A DNA stretch of 64,000 nt, taken from the NCBI GenBank assembly GCA_025345505.1, contig JANVCC010000152.1:372001-436000 (forward strand), in the 5' to 3' direction. Each line of letters begins with the position of its first letter. The stretch's first letter is position 1. A program made the translations under genes and the position numbers. Positions 12,293 through 24,786 of this stretch are shown here, one piece after another. The notes beneath the pieces were generated by a model that worked only from the letters and a program-made list of their open reading frames with translations, did not search any database and was not told the origin of the DNA. This DNA is from Todiramphus chloris collaris (taxonomy: Eukaryota; Chordata; Aves; Coraciiformes; Alcedinidae).

Positions 12293-15200
12293 TTCCTTTT
12301 CTCTCCCAGTGATCAGATTTATTGTTGAGTTTATACCTCATTTTGAGACTTTGTGTCATTTCCAAGACTCGCTATTCAGGCCAAATAGTGGGTGAGATCC
12401 AGAGCGTACAAGAAACAGTCCTATAGGGACATAACAGGAACTAAAACAATTTATGCCTAGTGAAACACAGAAATCAGAAGAAAATTATGTATATTAGATT
12501 CTTTTTGATGAAAATTAAAGATCTCTATTTTGAGGTCCATTTTTAAATAAGATATTTCAGTTTAGAGTAAATTGGTTTATAGTGATAGGTAATATTTTTT
12601 TCCCTCTGTGTAATAGATATATTTTGTTTTAAGATTATGACCTTTGAGCTGGAAAATAATGTCAGGAAAATGCCCAGGAATTATTTCTGAGAATATATGC
12701 CAAATCTGATTGATAAAAAATAAAATAAATAAAAAGAAGAAAAAGTCAGTTATAGGGAAAGTTATTGAACACTATTATCCAAGGTTCCCTCCTTGATACA
12801 TATGGAGGACAAAGTATTTAACGCTAAAGCCTATTAGGCGACTAACTACCTGTTTCCTATCTGTCCCATGACGTGATCAGTTTCTCTTCAGTTTATGTCC
12901 CTTATAGCATTCCTTCATCACATGGTGAAAGGGAATGCTAAATCCAAATTACATAAATCTGAGAAATGTTACTTTTCGTGAATGTTTTTTCTTCAGGTTA
13001 CATTTCAGTCTGAGAAATATTGTCAAAGTTAAAATTCCAAAAACTGCATCTGAAATTACAGTGGCACCTGAGAGTTTGTTGCTTAAACCGTGGCCTGTCC
13101 CAGGATTTGCAACCCAGATTAAGGCTGTGGTATACAAAGGAGAACATCCTGGAGAGCCTAAATTAGCTGCTTGTATAGAGCACCTCTTTGCTACAAATGA
13201 ACCAAGACAAATGGACATTCCTGAGAGGGATCTGACCCCCTCAAGAAGGTTCATATATGTCTCCATTTATAATACAAGGAGCCTAGAAAACTAATTTACA
13301 ATTATTGCTGAAGTTCATAGACTTAAATTCTGGATGGCAGGGGTTAGGTGAAGTGACTGTTAATGAGAATTGCAGACTTGCAATTTTAAAGTTCTTAACA
13401 GATGATGAAGATGGAGAAGTCAGAAACTTTCAGTGGCTGAATTTCTTTCCCAAAGTGATGAAAGTTTTTGTGTCATCATGTGATTCAGCGTCTATACAAG
13501 CAACAACCAGGCTCTCTGGTTTTGAACATTCTGACCTAATTCATTTTATTAAAGGATAAATTGCAACAGAGGAAAGGTGACAAAATCTTGAGTCATAAAT
13601 AATATTTCTTTTAAGAAACACGTCATGATAAAGCTTAAAAAAATACAGACACATTTGCATTCAGTAATACGTCTCTTCGAAAACGCCTGACTATTTATTG
13701 GGATTTGAGAAAGCAAAATTATTTTAAACTGATTTTGCCATTTTATCTCTCTTTTGCACTTTTCAGTGAAAGATAAGTATTAGAGAAAGGCTAAAGCTTG
13801 ACAAAAGGCTGGATAAGAATTGTCTGCATTCTGAGCAGGGTGATAATTTATGTATGCAGCTTCAGAAGTCTTTTATTAAGAAACAGTTTGAAATTCCATC
13901 CTCAAATACTCATTTTGTCAATCTCTTAAAACTCATGGAATTTTTTATGGCTAGTTCTTCACTTACTTCATTCATGGCAAGAATATTTTCATTGTTTAAA
14001 CAGATCAGCAAAAATCTGCTAAACATTGACACTGCTGTGGCTGAACTACAATTTATAATTAATTTTAATAATATGGTAAAAAACTTGATTACATTATAAA
14101 AAAAGCTGCATTTAAATATACTAAAATAGACAATAAGCACAATTTTAAATAATAAATTGAAATTTATGAAAATTGGATAGCAAATCTTAGGGCAAGAGTG
14201 CTGTCTAAGAGCAAGAAAATATGATCTTGAAACTCTAAAGTTTTCTCTCAGTTAAGTATCCCTCAGAAGAAAGAAAGAAAACCACCATTGTTCCCCAAGT
14301 TTCACTAGATTATAATATCTTTTTGTCTATGAAAACAAGTCACCTTAGGGAAAGGTGAAAGATATTGCAGGAAATTTATATGTCTGAAAGATCACTAGCA
14401 GCTTGACTTTAGTTGAAATTTCTACAAGTGTCTAAAAAAAGAAAGCAAAATAAGAAAGATTAGATTATGTGAATTTAATGTATAATGAGTAATAAGTAGT
14501 ATTGTTTCACAGGTAATTCCACTGTTCTGACTATGCAAATCAACCTGGAAGATATTAACCAGCATAAAAGCTTCCCAGTTTTACTCAGAAATTGCAGAAC
14601 CATACAATAGGGGGAGGATGTTTTGTAAGGGCTATTCCAAGGGGGGGAATGATAGAATAGTTGCCAAGCAAAACTGATGCTACTACTCTCAAAAGCTGCT
14701 GAGAGCTGAGACCTACAGCCAGTACTCACTTCTGTTTAGTTTTCTTTGAGGTCTCAAGGGAAAAGTTATGAGCCTGAGTCTAAAAAATTAGATAACAAAA
14801 TGTGAAACATCATAGAACAGAAAACATTCAGAAAATTTGAGAATGGCAAACATACAAGAACAGAAGAAGCAACATTGATAATGAAAAAGGACAATTCACT
14901 TGGTAGCATGATTTTTGTATATTTATTTTTTTTCTGCAGATAGCATATTTCACTTTAAGTTTTTGATATATTTTACAAATGCTAATGAGTTGAGCTTCAG
15001 AGCTGCAGGTTTCTAATATTAAGTGGATAATATTAGTAAAATATCACAGAAGGGAAAGCTCATGCTAAGCCTTTGTAACAGCAATGAATTTTGCCCTGTG
15101 TGATTCTGGAAAGTCAATGAGTCTCCACACTAACACAGGAATGCACCGTTGAACAGATTAATGATGGGTTGTGTATAAACTTGCTGTGATTGCTCCTCTG

Positions 15201-18194
15201 TGCACAAATGCATTGTACATGTAAATCAAGCTTGAGTGCTACTCAACATGTATATTGTAAAGGATCTTAAGAAACAAAGCACATACAAAGAAGGGAGATG
15301 GAACCAAGCAATGCACAGGTAGGCAAGATCTGGCTGAATAGATCTGATTACAGACTCAAATTTTGGTTGTATTTCAGCCTACCAGACAGAATGCAAATGA
15401 GAATAATTGTAGAAAAAGAAAAAACTTGTGTCAGTCGGGTTAGACTACTTAAGGAGAGCATGGTGCAGATCACACCTGACTAGTCTGGTTTTGCTTTCAC
15501 CCCTAAGCAGTAAAACTACTCGCTATCCTCTACATTTAACTTTGCAGTCAAAATTCATACAAGGGAAACAGCAAAGCCAGAATTGCCAATGATGATTTTT
15601 GTCATCTCATCCCTTATTTAAGAGGGAATCCTCCTCACAGCTATTCAGAAATCTCTCTCCTTTATGAGTCTTACTGCCTTGATCTTAGGGGAAAAAAAAA
15701 AAAAAAAAAAGTAGCAAACAAAAGAAGAATGACTCCTACTTACACTTCACTGAGAAAAAGTTGCTTCAGGAGATGTTTTTCCCTCTTTTCATTTCTGACT
15801 CAAATCTATAAACTATATGCCATCACTGAGAGGAATAAAAGGGTCATTTTGTAAGGACAGTGGTACCTGGATAAAAACATACTTTACCACTTGCCTCATG
15901 AATAACAGCTCCAGCTTGTCAACGATATTTTGGGTCCTTTTCAGAAAAGTTTGGAATCACTATCCATTGTTTAAAGTAGAAAAAAGCTTAAGTCCATTCT
16001 AAGTATTTTTCTCATGAGCAAAAGTTATTATATTTGTCCTTTGAATTCCATCTAAAATAACTAGTAAAATGTTGGGGATTTTTTAAATTGCTGAGATTAA
16101 AATCTTTGAGATATATCTGAATGCATAAAAATTTGTCCGTCTGGTCTGAGATCACTAAAGAAATGAACTGCACTGTCATAATGTCCAGGATCTATTTTAT
16201 CACTTTTAGATGGCAGAGAGCTAAATGATATGGTAACAATTTACAAAAAAAAAGAGAGCTTTTCTTGGATAATGAGATTTTAGAGGATATGGAAGATGTC
16301 TGTGGAGTTTTATCAATGTATTATAAGGATAAAGCATCATGAAGGCACTATATCAATGAGATGGGAAGCTATTCTTCAGTAATTCACTTTGACTGGAAGG
16401 AAGGCAATCTGTAAATGATACTTACAATGGCATTCATACTTTATTACAAATTATTTCAAGATTAAGAAACATAATGAGGAATGCAGCTGGGTCTACTCTT
16501 CAGTATGCCAAAAGAGAGTCCAAGCTTCATAGAAAACAGAAAACAAACACTCCCTCCCACATAAAGTACTCAAACTTGCTGATATGCTTGATAACCATGG
16601 TTAGTAGATAAGGCACAAAGCTGCAGGGATCTTAAAATCTGGTTCATGCTTGACAAACAATTTATACATTTTATTCAAGTTCTTGCTTCACAGAAATATC
16701 TCATAAACCACCATGGATAGTGTTACTAATCATTTAGCAAGTCATTGAATGCTCACTTGAGTGTGATAAGGGTCACCCATCACAGACAATTGCTAGACAT
16801 GTTTCACAAGAACAAATGTTGATGAAAATCAGATAAAGGAGTGACTGGAAAATGGGCAACAAATCTCAGCAAAACTGCTGGTCTAAACAGTGTGAGCCAT
16901 TTGCTGTTAGAAACTGTACCACTGACATTTTCATCTGGTGTAGTAACAGAGAATATCTCTCTACAAAAGTCACCTTATTTAGATCCCACTCTGTATAGTA
17001 TCACTACTGTAGTTTTCTTAACTTCACTGAAAATCCAGGAGATCATAGGGTCAGAAGAAATAGGCTCCAGTTCAGCAACTCTACTTGAATAATGGCATAA
17101 TTCTTAAGGAACTGAATGGCACTGCTTGCACAAAAGCTGTAACAAAGGCATAAAGCTTGCATTTGTGGTTCATAAAAATTCAAAAGACAACAAAATTCAT
17201 TGTTTCTATGAGCATAACTCTACAGTTAAGTCTTATCTTCCTTGGTGAGTGTTAATCAGAAATTTTAAACTTTTCCATTGACTGATTTCAATTTAATTTC
17301 TCTTGTTTTTTTTCCAATTTCTTAACTCCATTCTGATCCCTTTGTACTTTTTAACTTCCTATTGTTTAGCATGTGACATTTTCATGTCATGTTAGAACAA
17401 AGATTTGGTAAGTTTATCTAATCAATATCAATAACTGGGTTTTCTTTGATTAATATTTGTGGGTAAAACACAGGATCTTCCCAAACTATAGCTCTTTTCC
17501 CAAAAATCATGTAATAAAGTCCACAAACTAGAGAGGAAAAGGAAAAAAACAAAACAAACCACAACATATTTTAATTTGCTTCAATTAATTGAATTAATTA
17601 TAATGATCAGTATGCTTCAATGGGTAAGTTTTAATCTCAGGTCAGAAGCTGGTTATACATGTCATTCCTTGCAGGAGTTCATCTTAGATAATATTTTGCA
17701 CTTCCATTTTGTGTCTTTCTTCTGAGGCTCCCAAGCTATTTTCTAATGTTGAATGACTCTTCATTATTATATATTAGGTAGGTATGTAGACATAATAGCT
17801 ATTTCACTCTTGACCAGAGAAGATATGATTCTTCTAGTACAATGTATTAATTCAATGTCAAATATGGCCTTAGAAAACTAGAGTGGTTACACTGTGCTCT
17901 GAAGGATTAATTATGCTTCCTATAGAAGTCCTCTTTACTTAAGTAAGGAGTTTCAAGATCAGACATTATGTGTTCAAAATACTTCAGAATTCTATCTAGT
18001 TATCAGGGCAGAAGAGAAATTATGTACCAGCTTTGTGTATATGGAAATGAAATTTCTTTTGAAATTGAAGACATTTAATGAGTAAGAATATGTTTTCTGA
18101 ATTTGAAACAAAGAAGTTAAGACATAATATCATGGAGACAATTTTACCTATGAATGTAAAACTAATGAAACTGATGGGACAATCCTGTATACTA
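12293..18194. other. Non-coding stretch
   Basis: No gene is supported. The frame at 12935-13294 (plus, 119 codons) overlaps an opposite-strand frame at 12949-13266 and has no domain I recognise; I report it only as an observation. There is an A19 run at 15692-15710 and a 14-bp perfect palindrome (TTCAATTAATTGAA) near 17580. The rest is AT-rich with no repeat family I can name. Confidence 0.55.
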
Positions 18195-18900
18195 TTCTCA
18201 CATCTGACTTGAGAGCAGCCCTGAAGAAAAAGACTTGGGAGTACTGGTAGATAAGAAGCTCAGCATGAGCCATCAGTGTGCTTTTGCAGCCCAGAGGGCC
18301 AATCATATCCTGGGCTGCATCAAGAGAAGCATGGCCAGCAGGTCGAGGGAGGTGATTCTCCCCCTCTACTCCGCTCTCGTGAGACCTCACCTGGAGTACT
18401 GTGTCCAGTTCTGGAGCCCCTATTACAGGAAGGATATGGACGTGTTGGAACATGTCCAGAGAAGGGCCACGAGGATGATCAGAGGGCTGGAGCACCTCTC
18501 CTATGAGGACAAACTAAGAGAGTTGGGGTTCTTCAGTCTGGAGAAGAAAAGGCTCCAGGGAGACCTTATTGTGGGCTTCCAGTATCTGAAGGGGGCTACA
18601 AGAAAGCTGGGGAGGGACTTTTTAGGCTGTCGGACAGTGATAGGACTAGAGGGAATGTATTAAAATTAGAGATATGTCAATTCAGGTTAGACATTAGGAA
18701 GAATTTCTTCACCATGAGGGTGGTGAAACACTGGAACAGGTTACCCAGAGAGGTGGTGGAAGCCCCATCCTTGGAAGTTTTGAAGACCAGGCTGGATGGG
18801 GCTCTGAGCAACCTGCTCTAGTGGGAGGTGTCCCTGCCGATGGCAGGAGGGTTGGAACTTTGAGGTCCCTTCCAACCCTGACAATTCTATGATTCTATGA
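18195..18900 (+). mobile_element. CR1 LINE with well-kept ORF2 fragment
   Basis: This plus-strand CR1 copy of about 700 bp runs from the GAGAGCAGCCCTGAAGAAAA block to a clean 3' end, ATTCTATGATTCTATGA, at 18900. Intermediate blocks include GGGCTGCATCAAGAGAAGCA, CACCTGGAGTACTGTGTCCA, AGGGCCACGAGGATGATCAG, and GTGGTGAAACACTGGAACAG. Of the CR1 copies in this window its sequence looks closest to a typical element, and its reading frame is the least damaged. It is probably among the younger insertions here. The 5' truncation is typical of CR1. Confidence 0.96.
18209..18663 (+). pseudogene. CR1 ORF2 C-terminal fragment, open frame
   Basis: A frame of about 150 codons is open without interruption from just after an upstream TGA. 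It begins with [16 protein letters not shown]. The segment [18 protein letters not shown] and then [12 protein letters not shown] follow, with [16 protein letters not shown] downstream. This is the part of CR1 ORF2 after the reverse transcriptase catalytic motifs. The endonuclease domain and the FADD-type RT motif lie upstream of the truncation and are absent, so the fragment cannot support retrotransposition. It also lacks its own start context. Confidence 0.88.
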
Positions 18901-21439
18901 CTTTCAGAAAAAGTATAAAATAACAAGAGATATCACGGAAAATAGCCATCAGTGATTCCTGAGCTCTTACACTGAGAGCACTGATGATTTCAATTTGTTT
19001 AGCTGTATGCTTGCTACATCACAGAACTATTTTCATTAGAAGAAAATACTGGATACTAAGCAACTCTTTAGTAGAATAAATTGTAATAAAACCAGTGTTT
19101 GTGAATGACAATGAAAAATTATATAGCCAATAGACACACTTTATAACTTCCAAGCTCTTTAATAATTCAAACAAATTAGTTGTTGGAACAAAGGAACAAG
19201 TTGATGCTCTCTCTCCTCATGTTTAACTAAAACTAGGATTTAGCTAAATGAAGTTTTAGAACTTTAGGAAGCTTAGTAATATAAAACAAGAATGGAAGTA
19301 TTCAGCAGCTTATCAGATAAACTAATGCTTCTTCTGGTCAAACTTCTGAAAGTAGAAAAGAAAAACTGACTGTAAGTTAGATACTCTAGTATTCCTTTAA
19401 TGTATAGTTGCCCAGATTCTGATCTCAATGACACTATACATGTCCAAGGAGTGTGTAAACAATGCATAAATGACATGTTCTTATACATATTTAAATCAAC
19501 AGGCTTTTATACAGGTTTCAGACTTGGATATGTTACATGTTAGGACATGTTACATTCGTAACTACAACATTTTTTCAATCTAAATTTTAGTGTCAGAAAA
19601 GAATACAAAGCCTTTTGCATGGACCAAGGAAGATGTCCTGAGCCCAGATGAATTACCACCTGATTTTCTATCACGTGTCTGCTGCTAATGAACATGTCAA
19701 AAACTTATATTTTAAAACTGTATAAAGTACTGAAATCACCAGGTTAGCATAACTAAATGTATATCACAATGAACAAACAGTTTAACAGTGTCACAAATAT
19801 ATCCAGGAGGCAAAAATTACATGTGTGACATTGTCAGGAGGCAAATACAAGACAACTAGACTGGTTTTGTCCAACTGATATATTTTAAGGCAGTAATCCA
19901 AAACACTTATCTGCTGTTCAGGAACACTGGCTAGAAGACAAAGGATTGCATTGCACAGATGGTTAGAACATGAGTTCATGTGAAATCAGGGGAGAATAAA
20001 ACCTCTTTCAATAATTAAGGATCACTTCATTCTACAGTTTCTTTTAATCTCCTTCCTGAACAAAACTGCTTGTCACTAACACAGATCTGAGCAGGGAAAG
20101 GTGAGACAGACTGAATGGGAACCTAACTCAGCACTTTGCAGCCAGTTTCAAAGTTAACTTTTGTAGATAGCCAGAAGCAGGATTTACCTCTGGGTCATAA
20201 TGTGAGCTTCCATCCCTCTGCTATCAGGTCCATGAGGAAGTGACACTGTTACAGAGAGACAGTGGGCAGAGCACAAAACTATGCAAATATTTCCCTGTTC
20301 TTCAGGACTCTGGCATTGTTCCCATTGTCACAGCCAAGAAATTTTTTTTTAGGTAGTAGTAGCCCTGGAAAGCACATATGTTGAGTGACTTCAGCACTAC
20401 CAACTCCTAAACTCATTTGTGCAGATGTATGTCTCTTGTTACCTTCATCTTTCTAGAAGAATCATATCAGGTTGGTGAGTGATTCAAGAAGGCTGAAATA
20501 ACCTGATTTTAAGGTTCCCATTCAGAAAGCACCCATCCCTCAATCCAGGCTTCAGGGAAATCAAACAATCAAAATGTTTCATTCAAAAAAGTGAATTATT
20601 TAAACATTCATTTACAATATGGAAAGTGGTCAAAAAGTTTACAAAGGCTTGTTAGAGTTATATTTTAAAAAGAAATTTTTAAAAAATATATCTAATCTCT
20701 TATTGATCCCAAGATTAAATCCATCATGCATTTCTCCCCTTTCCAGCATTCAGGAAACAAGTTGGAGATGTTTGTTAGCCTATGTAGTCAAGGTCTTTAT
20801 GTTTTTTTTCACATCATGTCTGGAATCAGATTTTGTAGGAGAAAATCTATGAAGCATGCTAGATTTCATGCTTTCATTATTACTTAAGGTCTGTTCAGGG
20901 GTTCATTACTGCTTAAACACTCTTCGCCTTTTTCCTGCCTTCCAGCACTGAATGATTCTTAAGGAGGCAGATTCAATCTTCTCCTGAACTTCACCTCTTT
21001 GGAGTGGAACTGCTAATGTTATTTAAGCAGTTCAGTTAAGTTGATTCCTTTGCTTGACTACACTACTAATAGCTAGTTAAATGACTAAGGTAATAGACAC
21101 ATTCCACAGTGAAGCTTTTCTAGGGACCTTCTGAGACGATATCGACTTTGTTTTAATTCTTCATGACAAGCTAACTTTTAGGTCTCTAATCCCTGCAGCA
21201 GGTTCATGAATCAGAAGTTAACTCTGTACAAGGGCAGTGTAGATTTGGAAGAGACACAGCTTTGTGAATTTCTGGCAGTGCTTCTCATGGAACTGCCAAA
21301 CTCCTTTGCAAAGAAATTAAAGTGTCTGAAATACTGAGCCCACCTGGCAAGGATGTGAATCAGTGCCTTAAGCTTCTATCTGGGGGAGACTTCTTCAACA
21401 GAGACAAAGGTAGATAGAGAGGGAGAAGAGACCTCTGTT
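18901..21439. other. Non-coding stretch
   Basis: No gene, named repeat or RNA is recognised here. The sequence is AT-rich with short T and A runs, for example the T run near 20341. Open frames are short and lack any domain. Confidence 0.55.
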
Positions 21440-21760
21440 TTTCAGTAAATCACTAGTTCATAAAGAACTGCTAGGATGATGAGACTATGAAAAATATTAA
21501 CAAAATCTTGGGATATACTGATTAATGAAGATATGTCCGGTGGTGATTTACAGCTATTAATTTCACTGTGAAAGACACTACAGAAACCTTTTCTGGAGTA
21601 TTGTTTACAATCTTGATGCCCCATGTTCCAAGTGCTGAATTCAGATTGGAGCAGGTGATAGAATACTATAGGGAACACAGATGCCATCTTGTGAACAAGG
21701 AGTAAGGCAATAGACTTGTAAAAACTGGCAAAATGAAATCAGAAAAGTACATCAAGATCC
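21440..21760 (+). mobile_element. Highly diverged CR1-like LINE relic
   Basis: Several words in order resemble an older CR1 type rather than the copies elsewhere in the window. They are ATCTTGGGATATACTGAT, GATATGTCCGGTGGTGATT, TTCTGGAGTATTGTTTACAA, CCCATGTTCCAAGTGCTGAA and TTCAGATTGGAGCAGGTGAT. Together they correspond to the ILGCI, SREV and [22 protein letters not shown] region of ORF2 in ancient CR1 lineages. The frame is broken and no tail is visible. The identification rests on the order and spacing of these words; it is much less certain than the younger copies. Confidence 0.6.
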
Positions 21761-22939
21761 ATAAATACACATGAAGATGGGGGCTGAAGAGACAGAGAAC
21801 TGTGAGCAAACTCAGGAAAAGAGGAAAGGCATTACTGTTTTGGCTGAAATTAAGCAAAAAACTGTCTTTGAATTAATTTTATGTAGAAATCAGAAGAAAA
21901 TGTCTCATTAATAGGAAAATATTTAGGAGGTATGTCCCAATTGCAGTGTTGAGAACCAAAAAATATACCTTGTTTTGAGATGAAGCCTCATACATTTATT
22001 TCTGTATAATACGACTGCATGAAAACATAACAGTGGATCCAGTGGCTCACGAAGTTACAACAAAGTAATCTGCAAAGATTAGTTACCTGTTAAGTATATC
22101 TTGTCTAAAAAATTCAAGTATATGAGTATCACAGAGTTTTAAATGGGGAGAAGCATGCAGTTTATAGATGTTGCCCGTGAATTTCAAAGTCTCCACAAAA
22201 GTATGTAAAAAATCAAGCTTTTAGTTTCATTTCACATCCTCCAAAATGTCACCTAAGAGATGTAACCACTTATGTCTACCATTTAGGCACCTCTGATGTT
22301 CTCACAATGGCCACAAATATGACACCTATGCTATGGTTACTAGCAGAATTTACAAAGGTACCTAAAAATTTCTATCACCTTGTATCTAATGAGCTTCTTA
22401 GAGCTCAGATTCAAGGCATTAACCTATAGACCCTGAAACAGGATATTCAAGCACTATTTCACCTGATCATATAGATGTGATTTCAAGATGTCTGAAATCC
22501 AGCATTTTGCCGACTGCAGTCAAGGAATAAGGGTATAGGGGGTTGAAGGAATTAATTACATAAGATTGTGTCCTTCCACAAATAAAGACTGTGTAGGAAA
22601 TGAGATAATTGTTTTCAAAAGACAAAACTTTGATTTAGGCATCAGGTTCTCTCACTTCCAATGGAAACATGGCAGTTAAGTTTTAATTCATGTACCAATG
22701 AGAACATGAATTAAAAGACTAATGGCTAATGTGGATGTGAATCTGCCTTAGTCTCTCCAGTGGCACCTATTGCAGATAACTTTTGAGAGAAGCAAGAACT
22801 TTAATATGGGTTTCATCATATGGGTTTATTTATATTTTACCTGACAGGACACACTGAATTGCAACTATCATGAGGCTGTACCTTCAGTTCCTCTGACAAG
22901 ATTCTTGCTAGCAAATCCTATCTGTTTTTACATCAATCA
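21761..22939. other. Non-coding stretch
   Basis: No gene or repeat is recognised. The downstream edge may include some of the 5' end of the next CR1, whose exact start is unclear. Confidence 0.5.
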
Positions 22940-24082
22940 ATATGAAAGATCTCCAAGAGAGGAGATCTGCCTGTACACTGCCCCATTTAATTGACAAGGA
23001 ATTGATTGGATGGCCACATCTAAAGAGTTACAGTCAATGGCTCAATGTCCAAATGGAGACCAGTAACAAGTGGTATCCCTCAGGGGTCTGTATTAGGACC
23101 AGTGTTGTTCAAATCTTTATTAATGACATAGTGGGATAGAGTGCTCTCTCAACAAGTTTACAGATGCCATTAAGCTAAGTGGTGTAGTTGATTCACTTGA
23201 GAGAAGGGTTACCATTCAGAGGGACCTTCACAAGCTTGAGAAGAGGGTCCATGCAAACTTCATGAGGTTGTACAAGGCCAAGTTAATGGGATGAAATTTA
23301 AGAAGTTGAAATGATGGATTTCACAATTAGGATGGAGCAAAGCTGGCACAAGTATAAATTAGGAGAGAAGTGGCTGGAGAGCAGCCCTGCAGAAAGGGAT
23401 CTTGTGGTTCTGGTAAACAGCAGTGTCAGTAAGAGTCATAAGTGTGACCTTGCAGCCAACAGGGCAAACCACATCCTGGGCTACATCAAACACAGTATAA
23501 CCAGGTCAAGAGAGGTGATTATCTTGCTGTATTCATCCTTGGTGCAGCCTCACCTTGAGTACTGTGAGCAGTTCTGGGACACACAATTTAAGAAGGATGT
23601 GAAGGTGCTTGAATGCAACCAGAGGAGGGCAACAAAGCTTGTGAAGGGCTAGAAGGAATGTTCTGTGAGGTGCAGCTGAGGATTTTGTGTTTGTCTAGTT
23701 TGGAAAGAAAGAGGATGAGGGGTGACCTCATTGTTCTCTATAGCTTCCTAAGGAAGGGAAGTGGAGAGGCAGGTGCTATCTCCCTAGTATCCAGTGACAG
23801 GACACGTGGGAATGGTTCAAAGTTGCACCAGAGGAGGTTTAGACTGGACCATTAGGAAGCATTTCCTTACTGAGAGGGTGGTCAAATACTGAAACAGGTT
23901 TTCTAGAGAGGTGGTTGATGCCCCAAGCCTGTCAGTGTTTAAGAGGCATTTGGGCAATGTTATTAATAACACACTTTAACTTTAGGTCAGCCCTGTGTTA
24001 GTCAGGCATTTGGACTAGGTGATTCTTAAGTCCCTTCCAACACAACTATTCCTATTCTGTTCTATTCTATGCTATTCTATTC
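22940..24082 (+). mobile_element. CR1 LINE, first of a head-to-tail pair
   Basis: This plus-strand CR1 is about 1.1 kb and reaches into the reverse transcriptase domain. GGTATCCCTCAGGGGTCTGT at 23072 encodes the RT motif [13 protein letters not shown]. Next come the FADD-type box at 23157 in mutated form, the QRDLHKLEKRVHA region, the LEYC-QFW region near 23560, and a 3' tail of degenerate TTCTA units at about 24049-24082. There are frameshifts near 23110 and 23640. A short block that normally follows ACAAGGCCAAG is missing near 23285. The next CR1 starts directly after this tail. Confidence 0.94.
23072..23855 (+). pseudogene. Frameshifted CR1 ORF2 (reverse transcriptase) remnant
   Basis: In one frame, 23072-23110 reads [13 protein letters not shown], a conserved LINE reverse transcriptase motif. 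After a frameshift the segment FINDIVG appears. Another frame then gives FTDAIKLSGVVDSLE from 23157, where intact CR1 has FADD; the second catalytic aspartate is replaced by Ala and the frame ends at a TGA soon after. An open frame at 23311-23652 carries ESSPAERDL, HILGYIKHSI and HLEYCEQFW. The homologous sequence continues in another frame to 23855. Multiple breaks make it a dead copy. Confidence 0.88.
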
Positions 24083-24786
24083 ACAAGGTCCTGCATCTGG
24101 TTTGGGGCAAACACCAGTATTATTAGAGATGGGTGATTAATGGATTGAGAATAGCCTTCTGAAGAAGGACTCATGGATAAGTATGGACATAAGCCATCAA
24201 TGTGCACCTGCAGACCAGAAATCCAACTGTACCCTTGGCTGCACATTAAGAAGCATGGCCAGCAGGTCAATGGAGGTGATCCTCTGCCCTCTATTGAGAC
24301 CCCACCTGCAGTGCTGCGTCCAGTTCTGAGGTCCCCAACACATGAAAGACATGGACCTGTTGAAGTGGCTCCAGAGGAGGGCCACAACTATGATTTTGGG
24401 GGATGGAACACCTCTCCTATGGAGAAAGGCTGAGACAGTTGGGGTTGTTCAACCTGGAGAAGGCTTCAGGAAGACCTTATTGTGGCCTTTCCATACTTAA
24501 AGGGAGCTTGTATGAAGGATGGAGAGTGACATTTTACCAGGATCTGTAAGGACAAGACAAGGGGTAACAGCTTTAGATTAGATATAAGGAAGAAACATTT
24601 TACAATGAGGGTGGTGAGACACTGGAACATGTTGCCCAACAAAGCTGGGAATACCCTGTCATTGGAAGTGTTCAAGGACAGGTTGGATGGGACTTTAGGC
24701 AACCTGATCTAGTGAAAGACAGGAGGGTTGGTACCCTTGAAGGTCTTTTCCAACACAAACCATTCTATTATTTGATAATTCCATGA
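24083..24786 (+). mobile_element. CR1 LINE, second of a head-to-tail pair
   Basis: This plus-strand CR1 of about 700 bp starts with ACAAGGTCCTGCATCTGGTT immediately after the tail of the previous copy. It carries the GGATTGAGAATAGCC, GGCCAGCAGGTCAATGGAGG, GGAACACCTCTCCTATGGAG and GAGACACTGGAACATGTTGC blocks. It ends with CCATTCTATTATTTGATAATTCCATGA, a degraded tail. The reading frame is broken by many changes. The start within the TTCTA-rich tail of the neighbour suggests the new copy inserted into that tail. Confidence 0.94.

Noticed and set aside
18148-18495. 115-codon minus-strand frame
   Set aside because: It is antisense to the plus-strand CR1 ORF2 fragment and has no independent support.
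24067-24387. 106-codon minus-strand frame
   Set aside because: It is antisense to the second CR1 of the head-to-tail pair.
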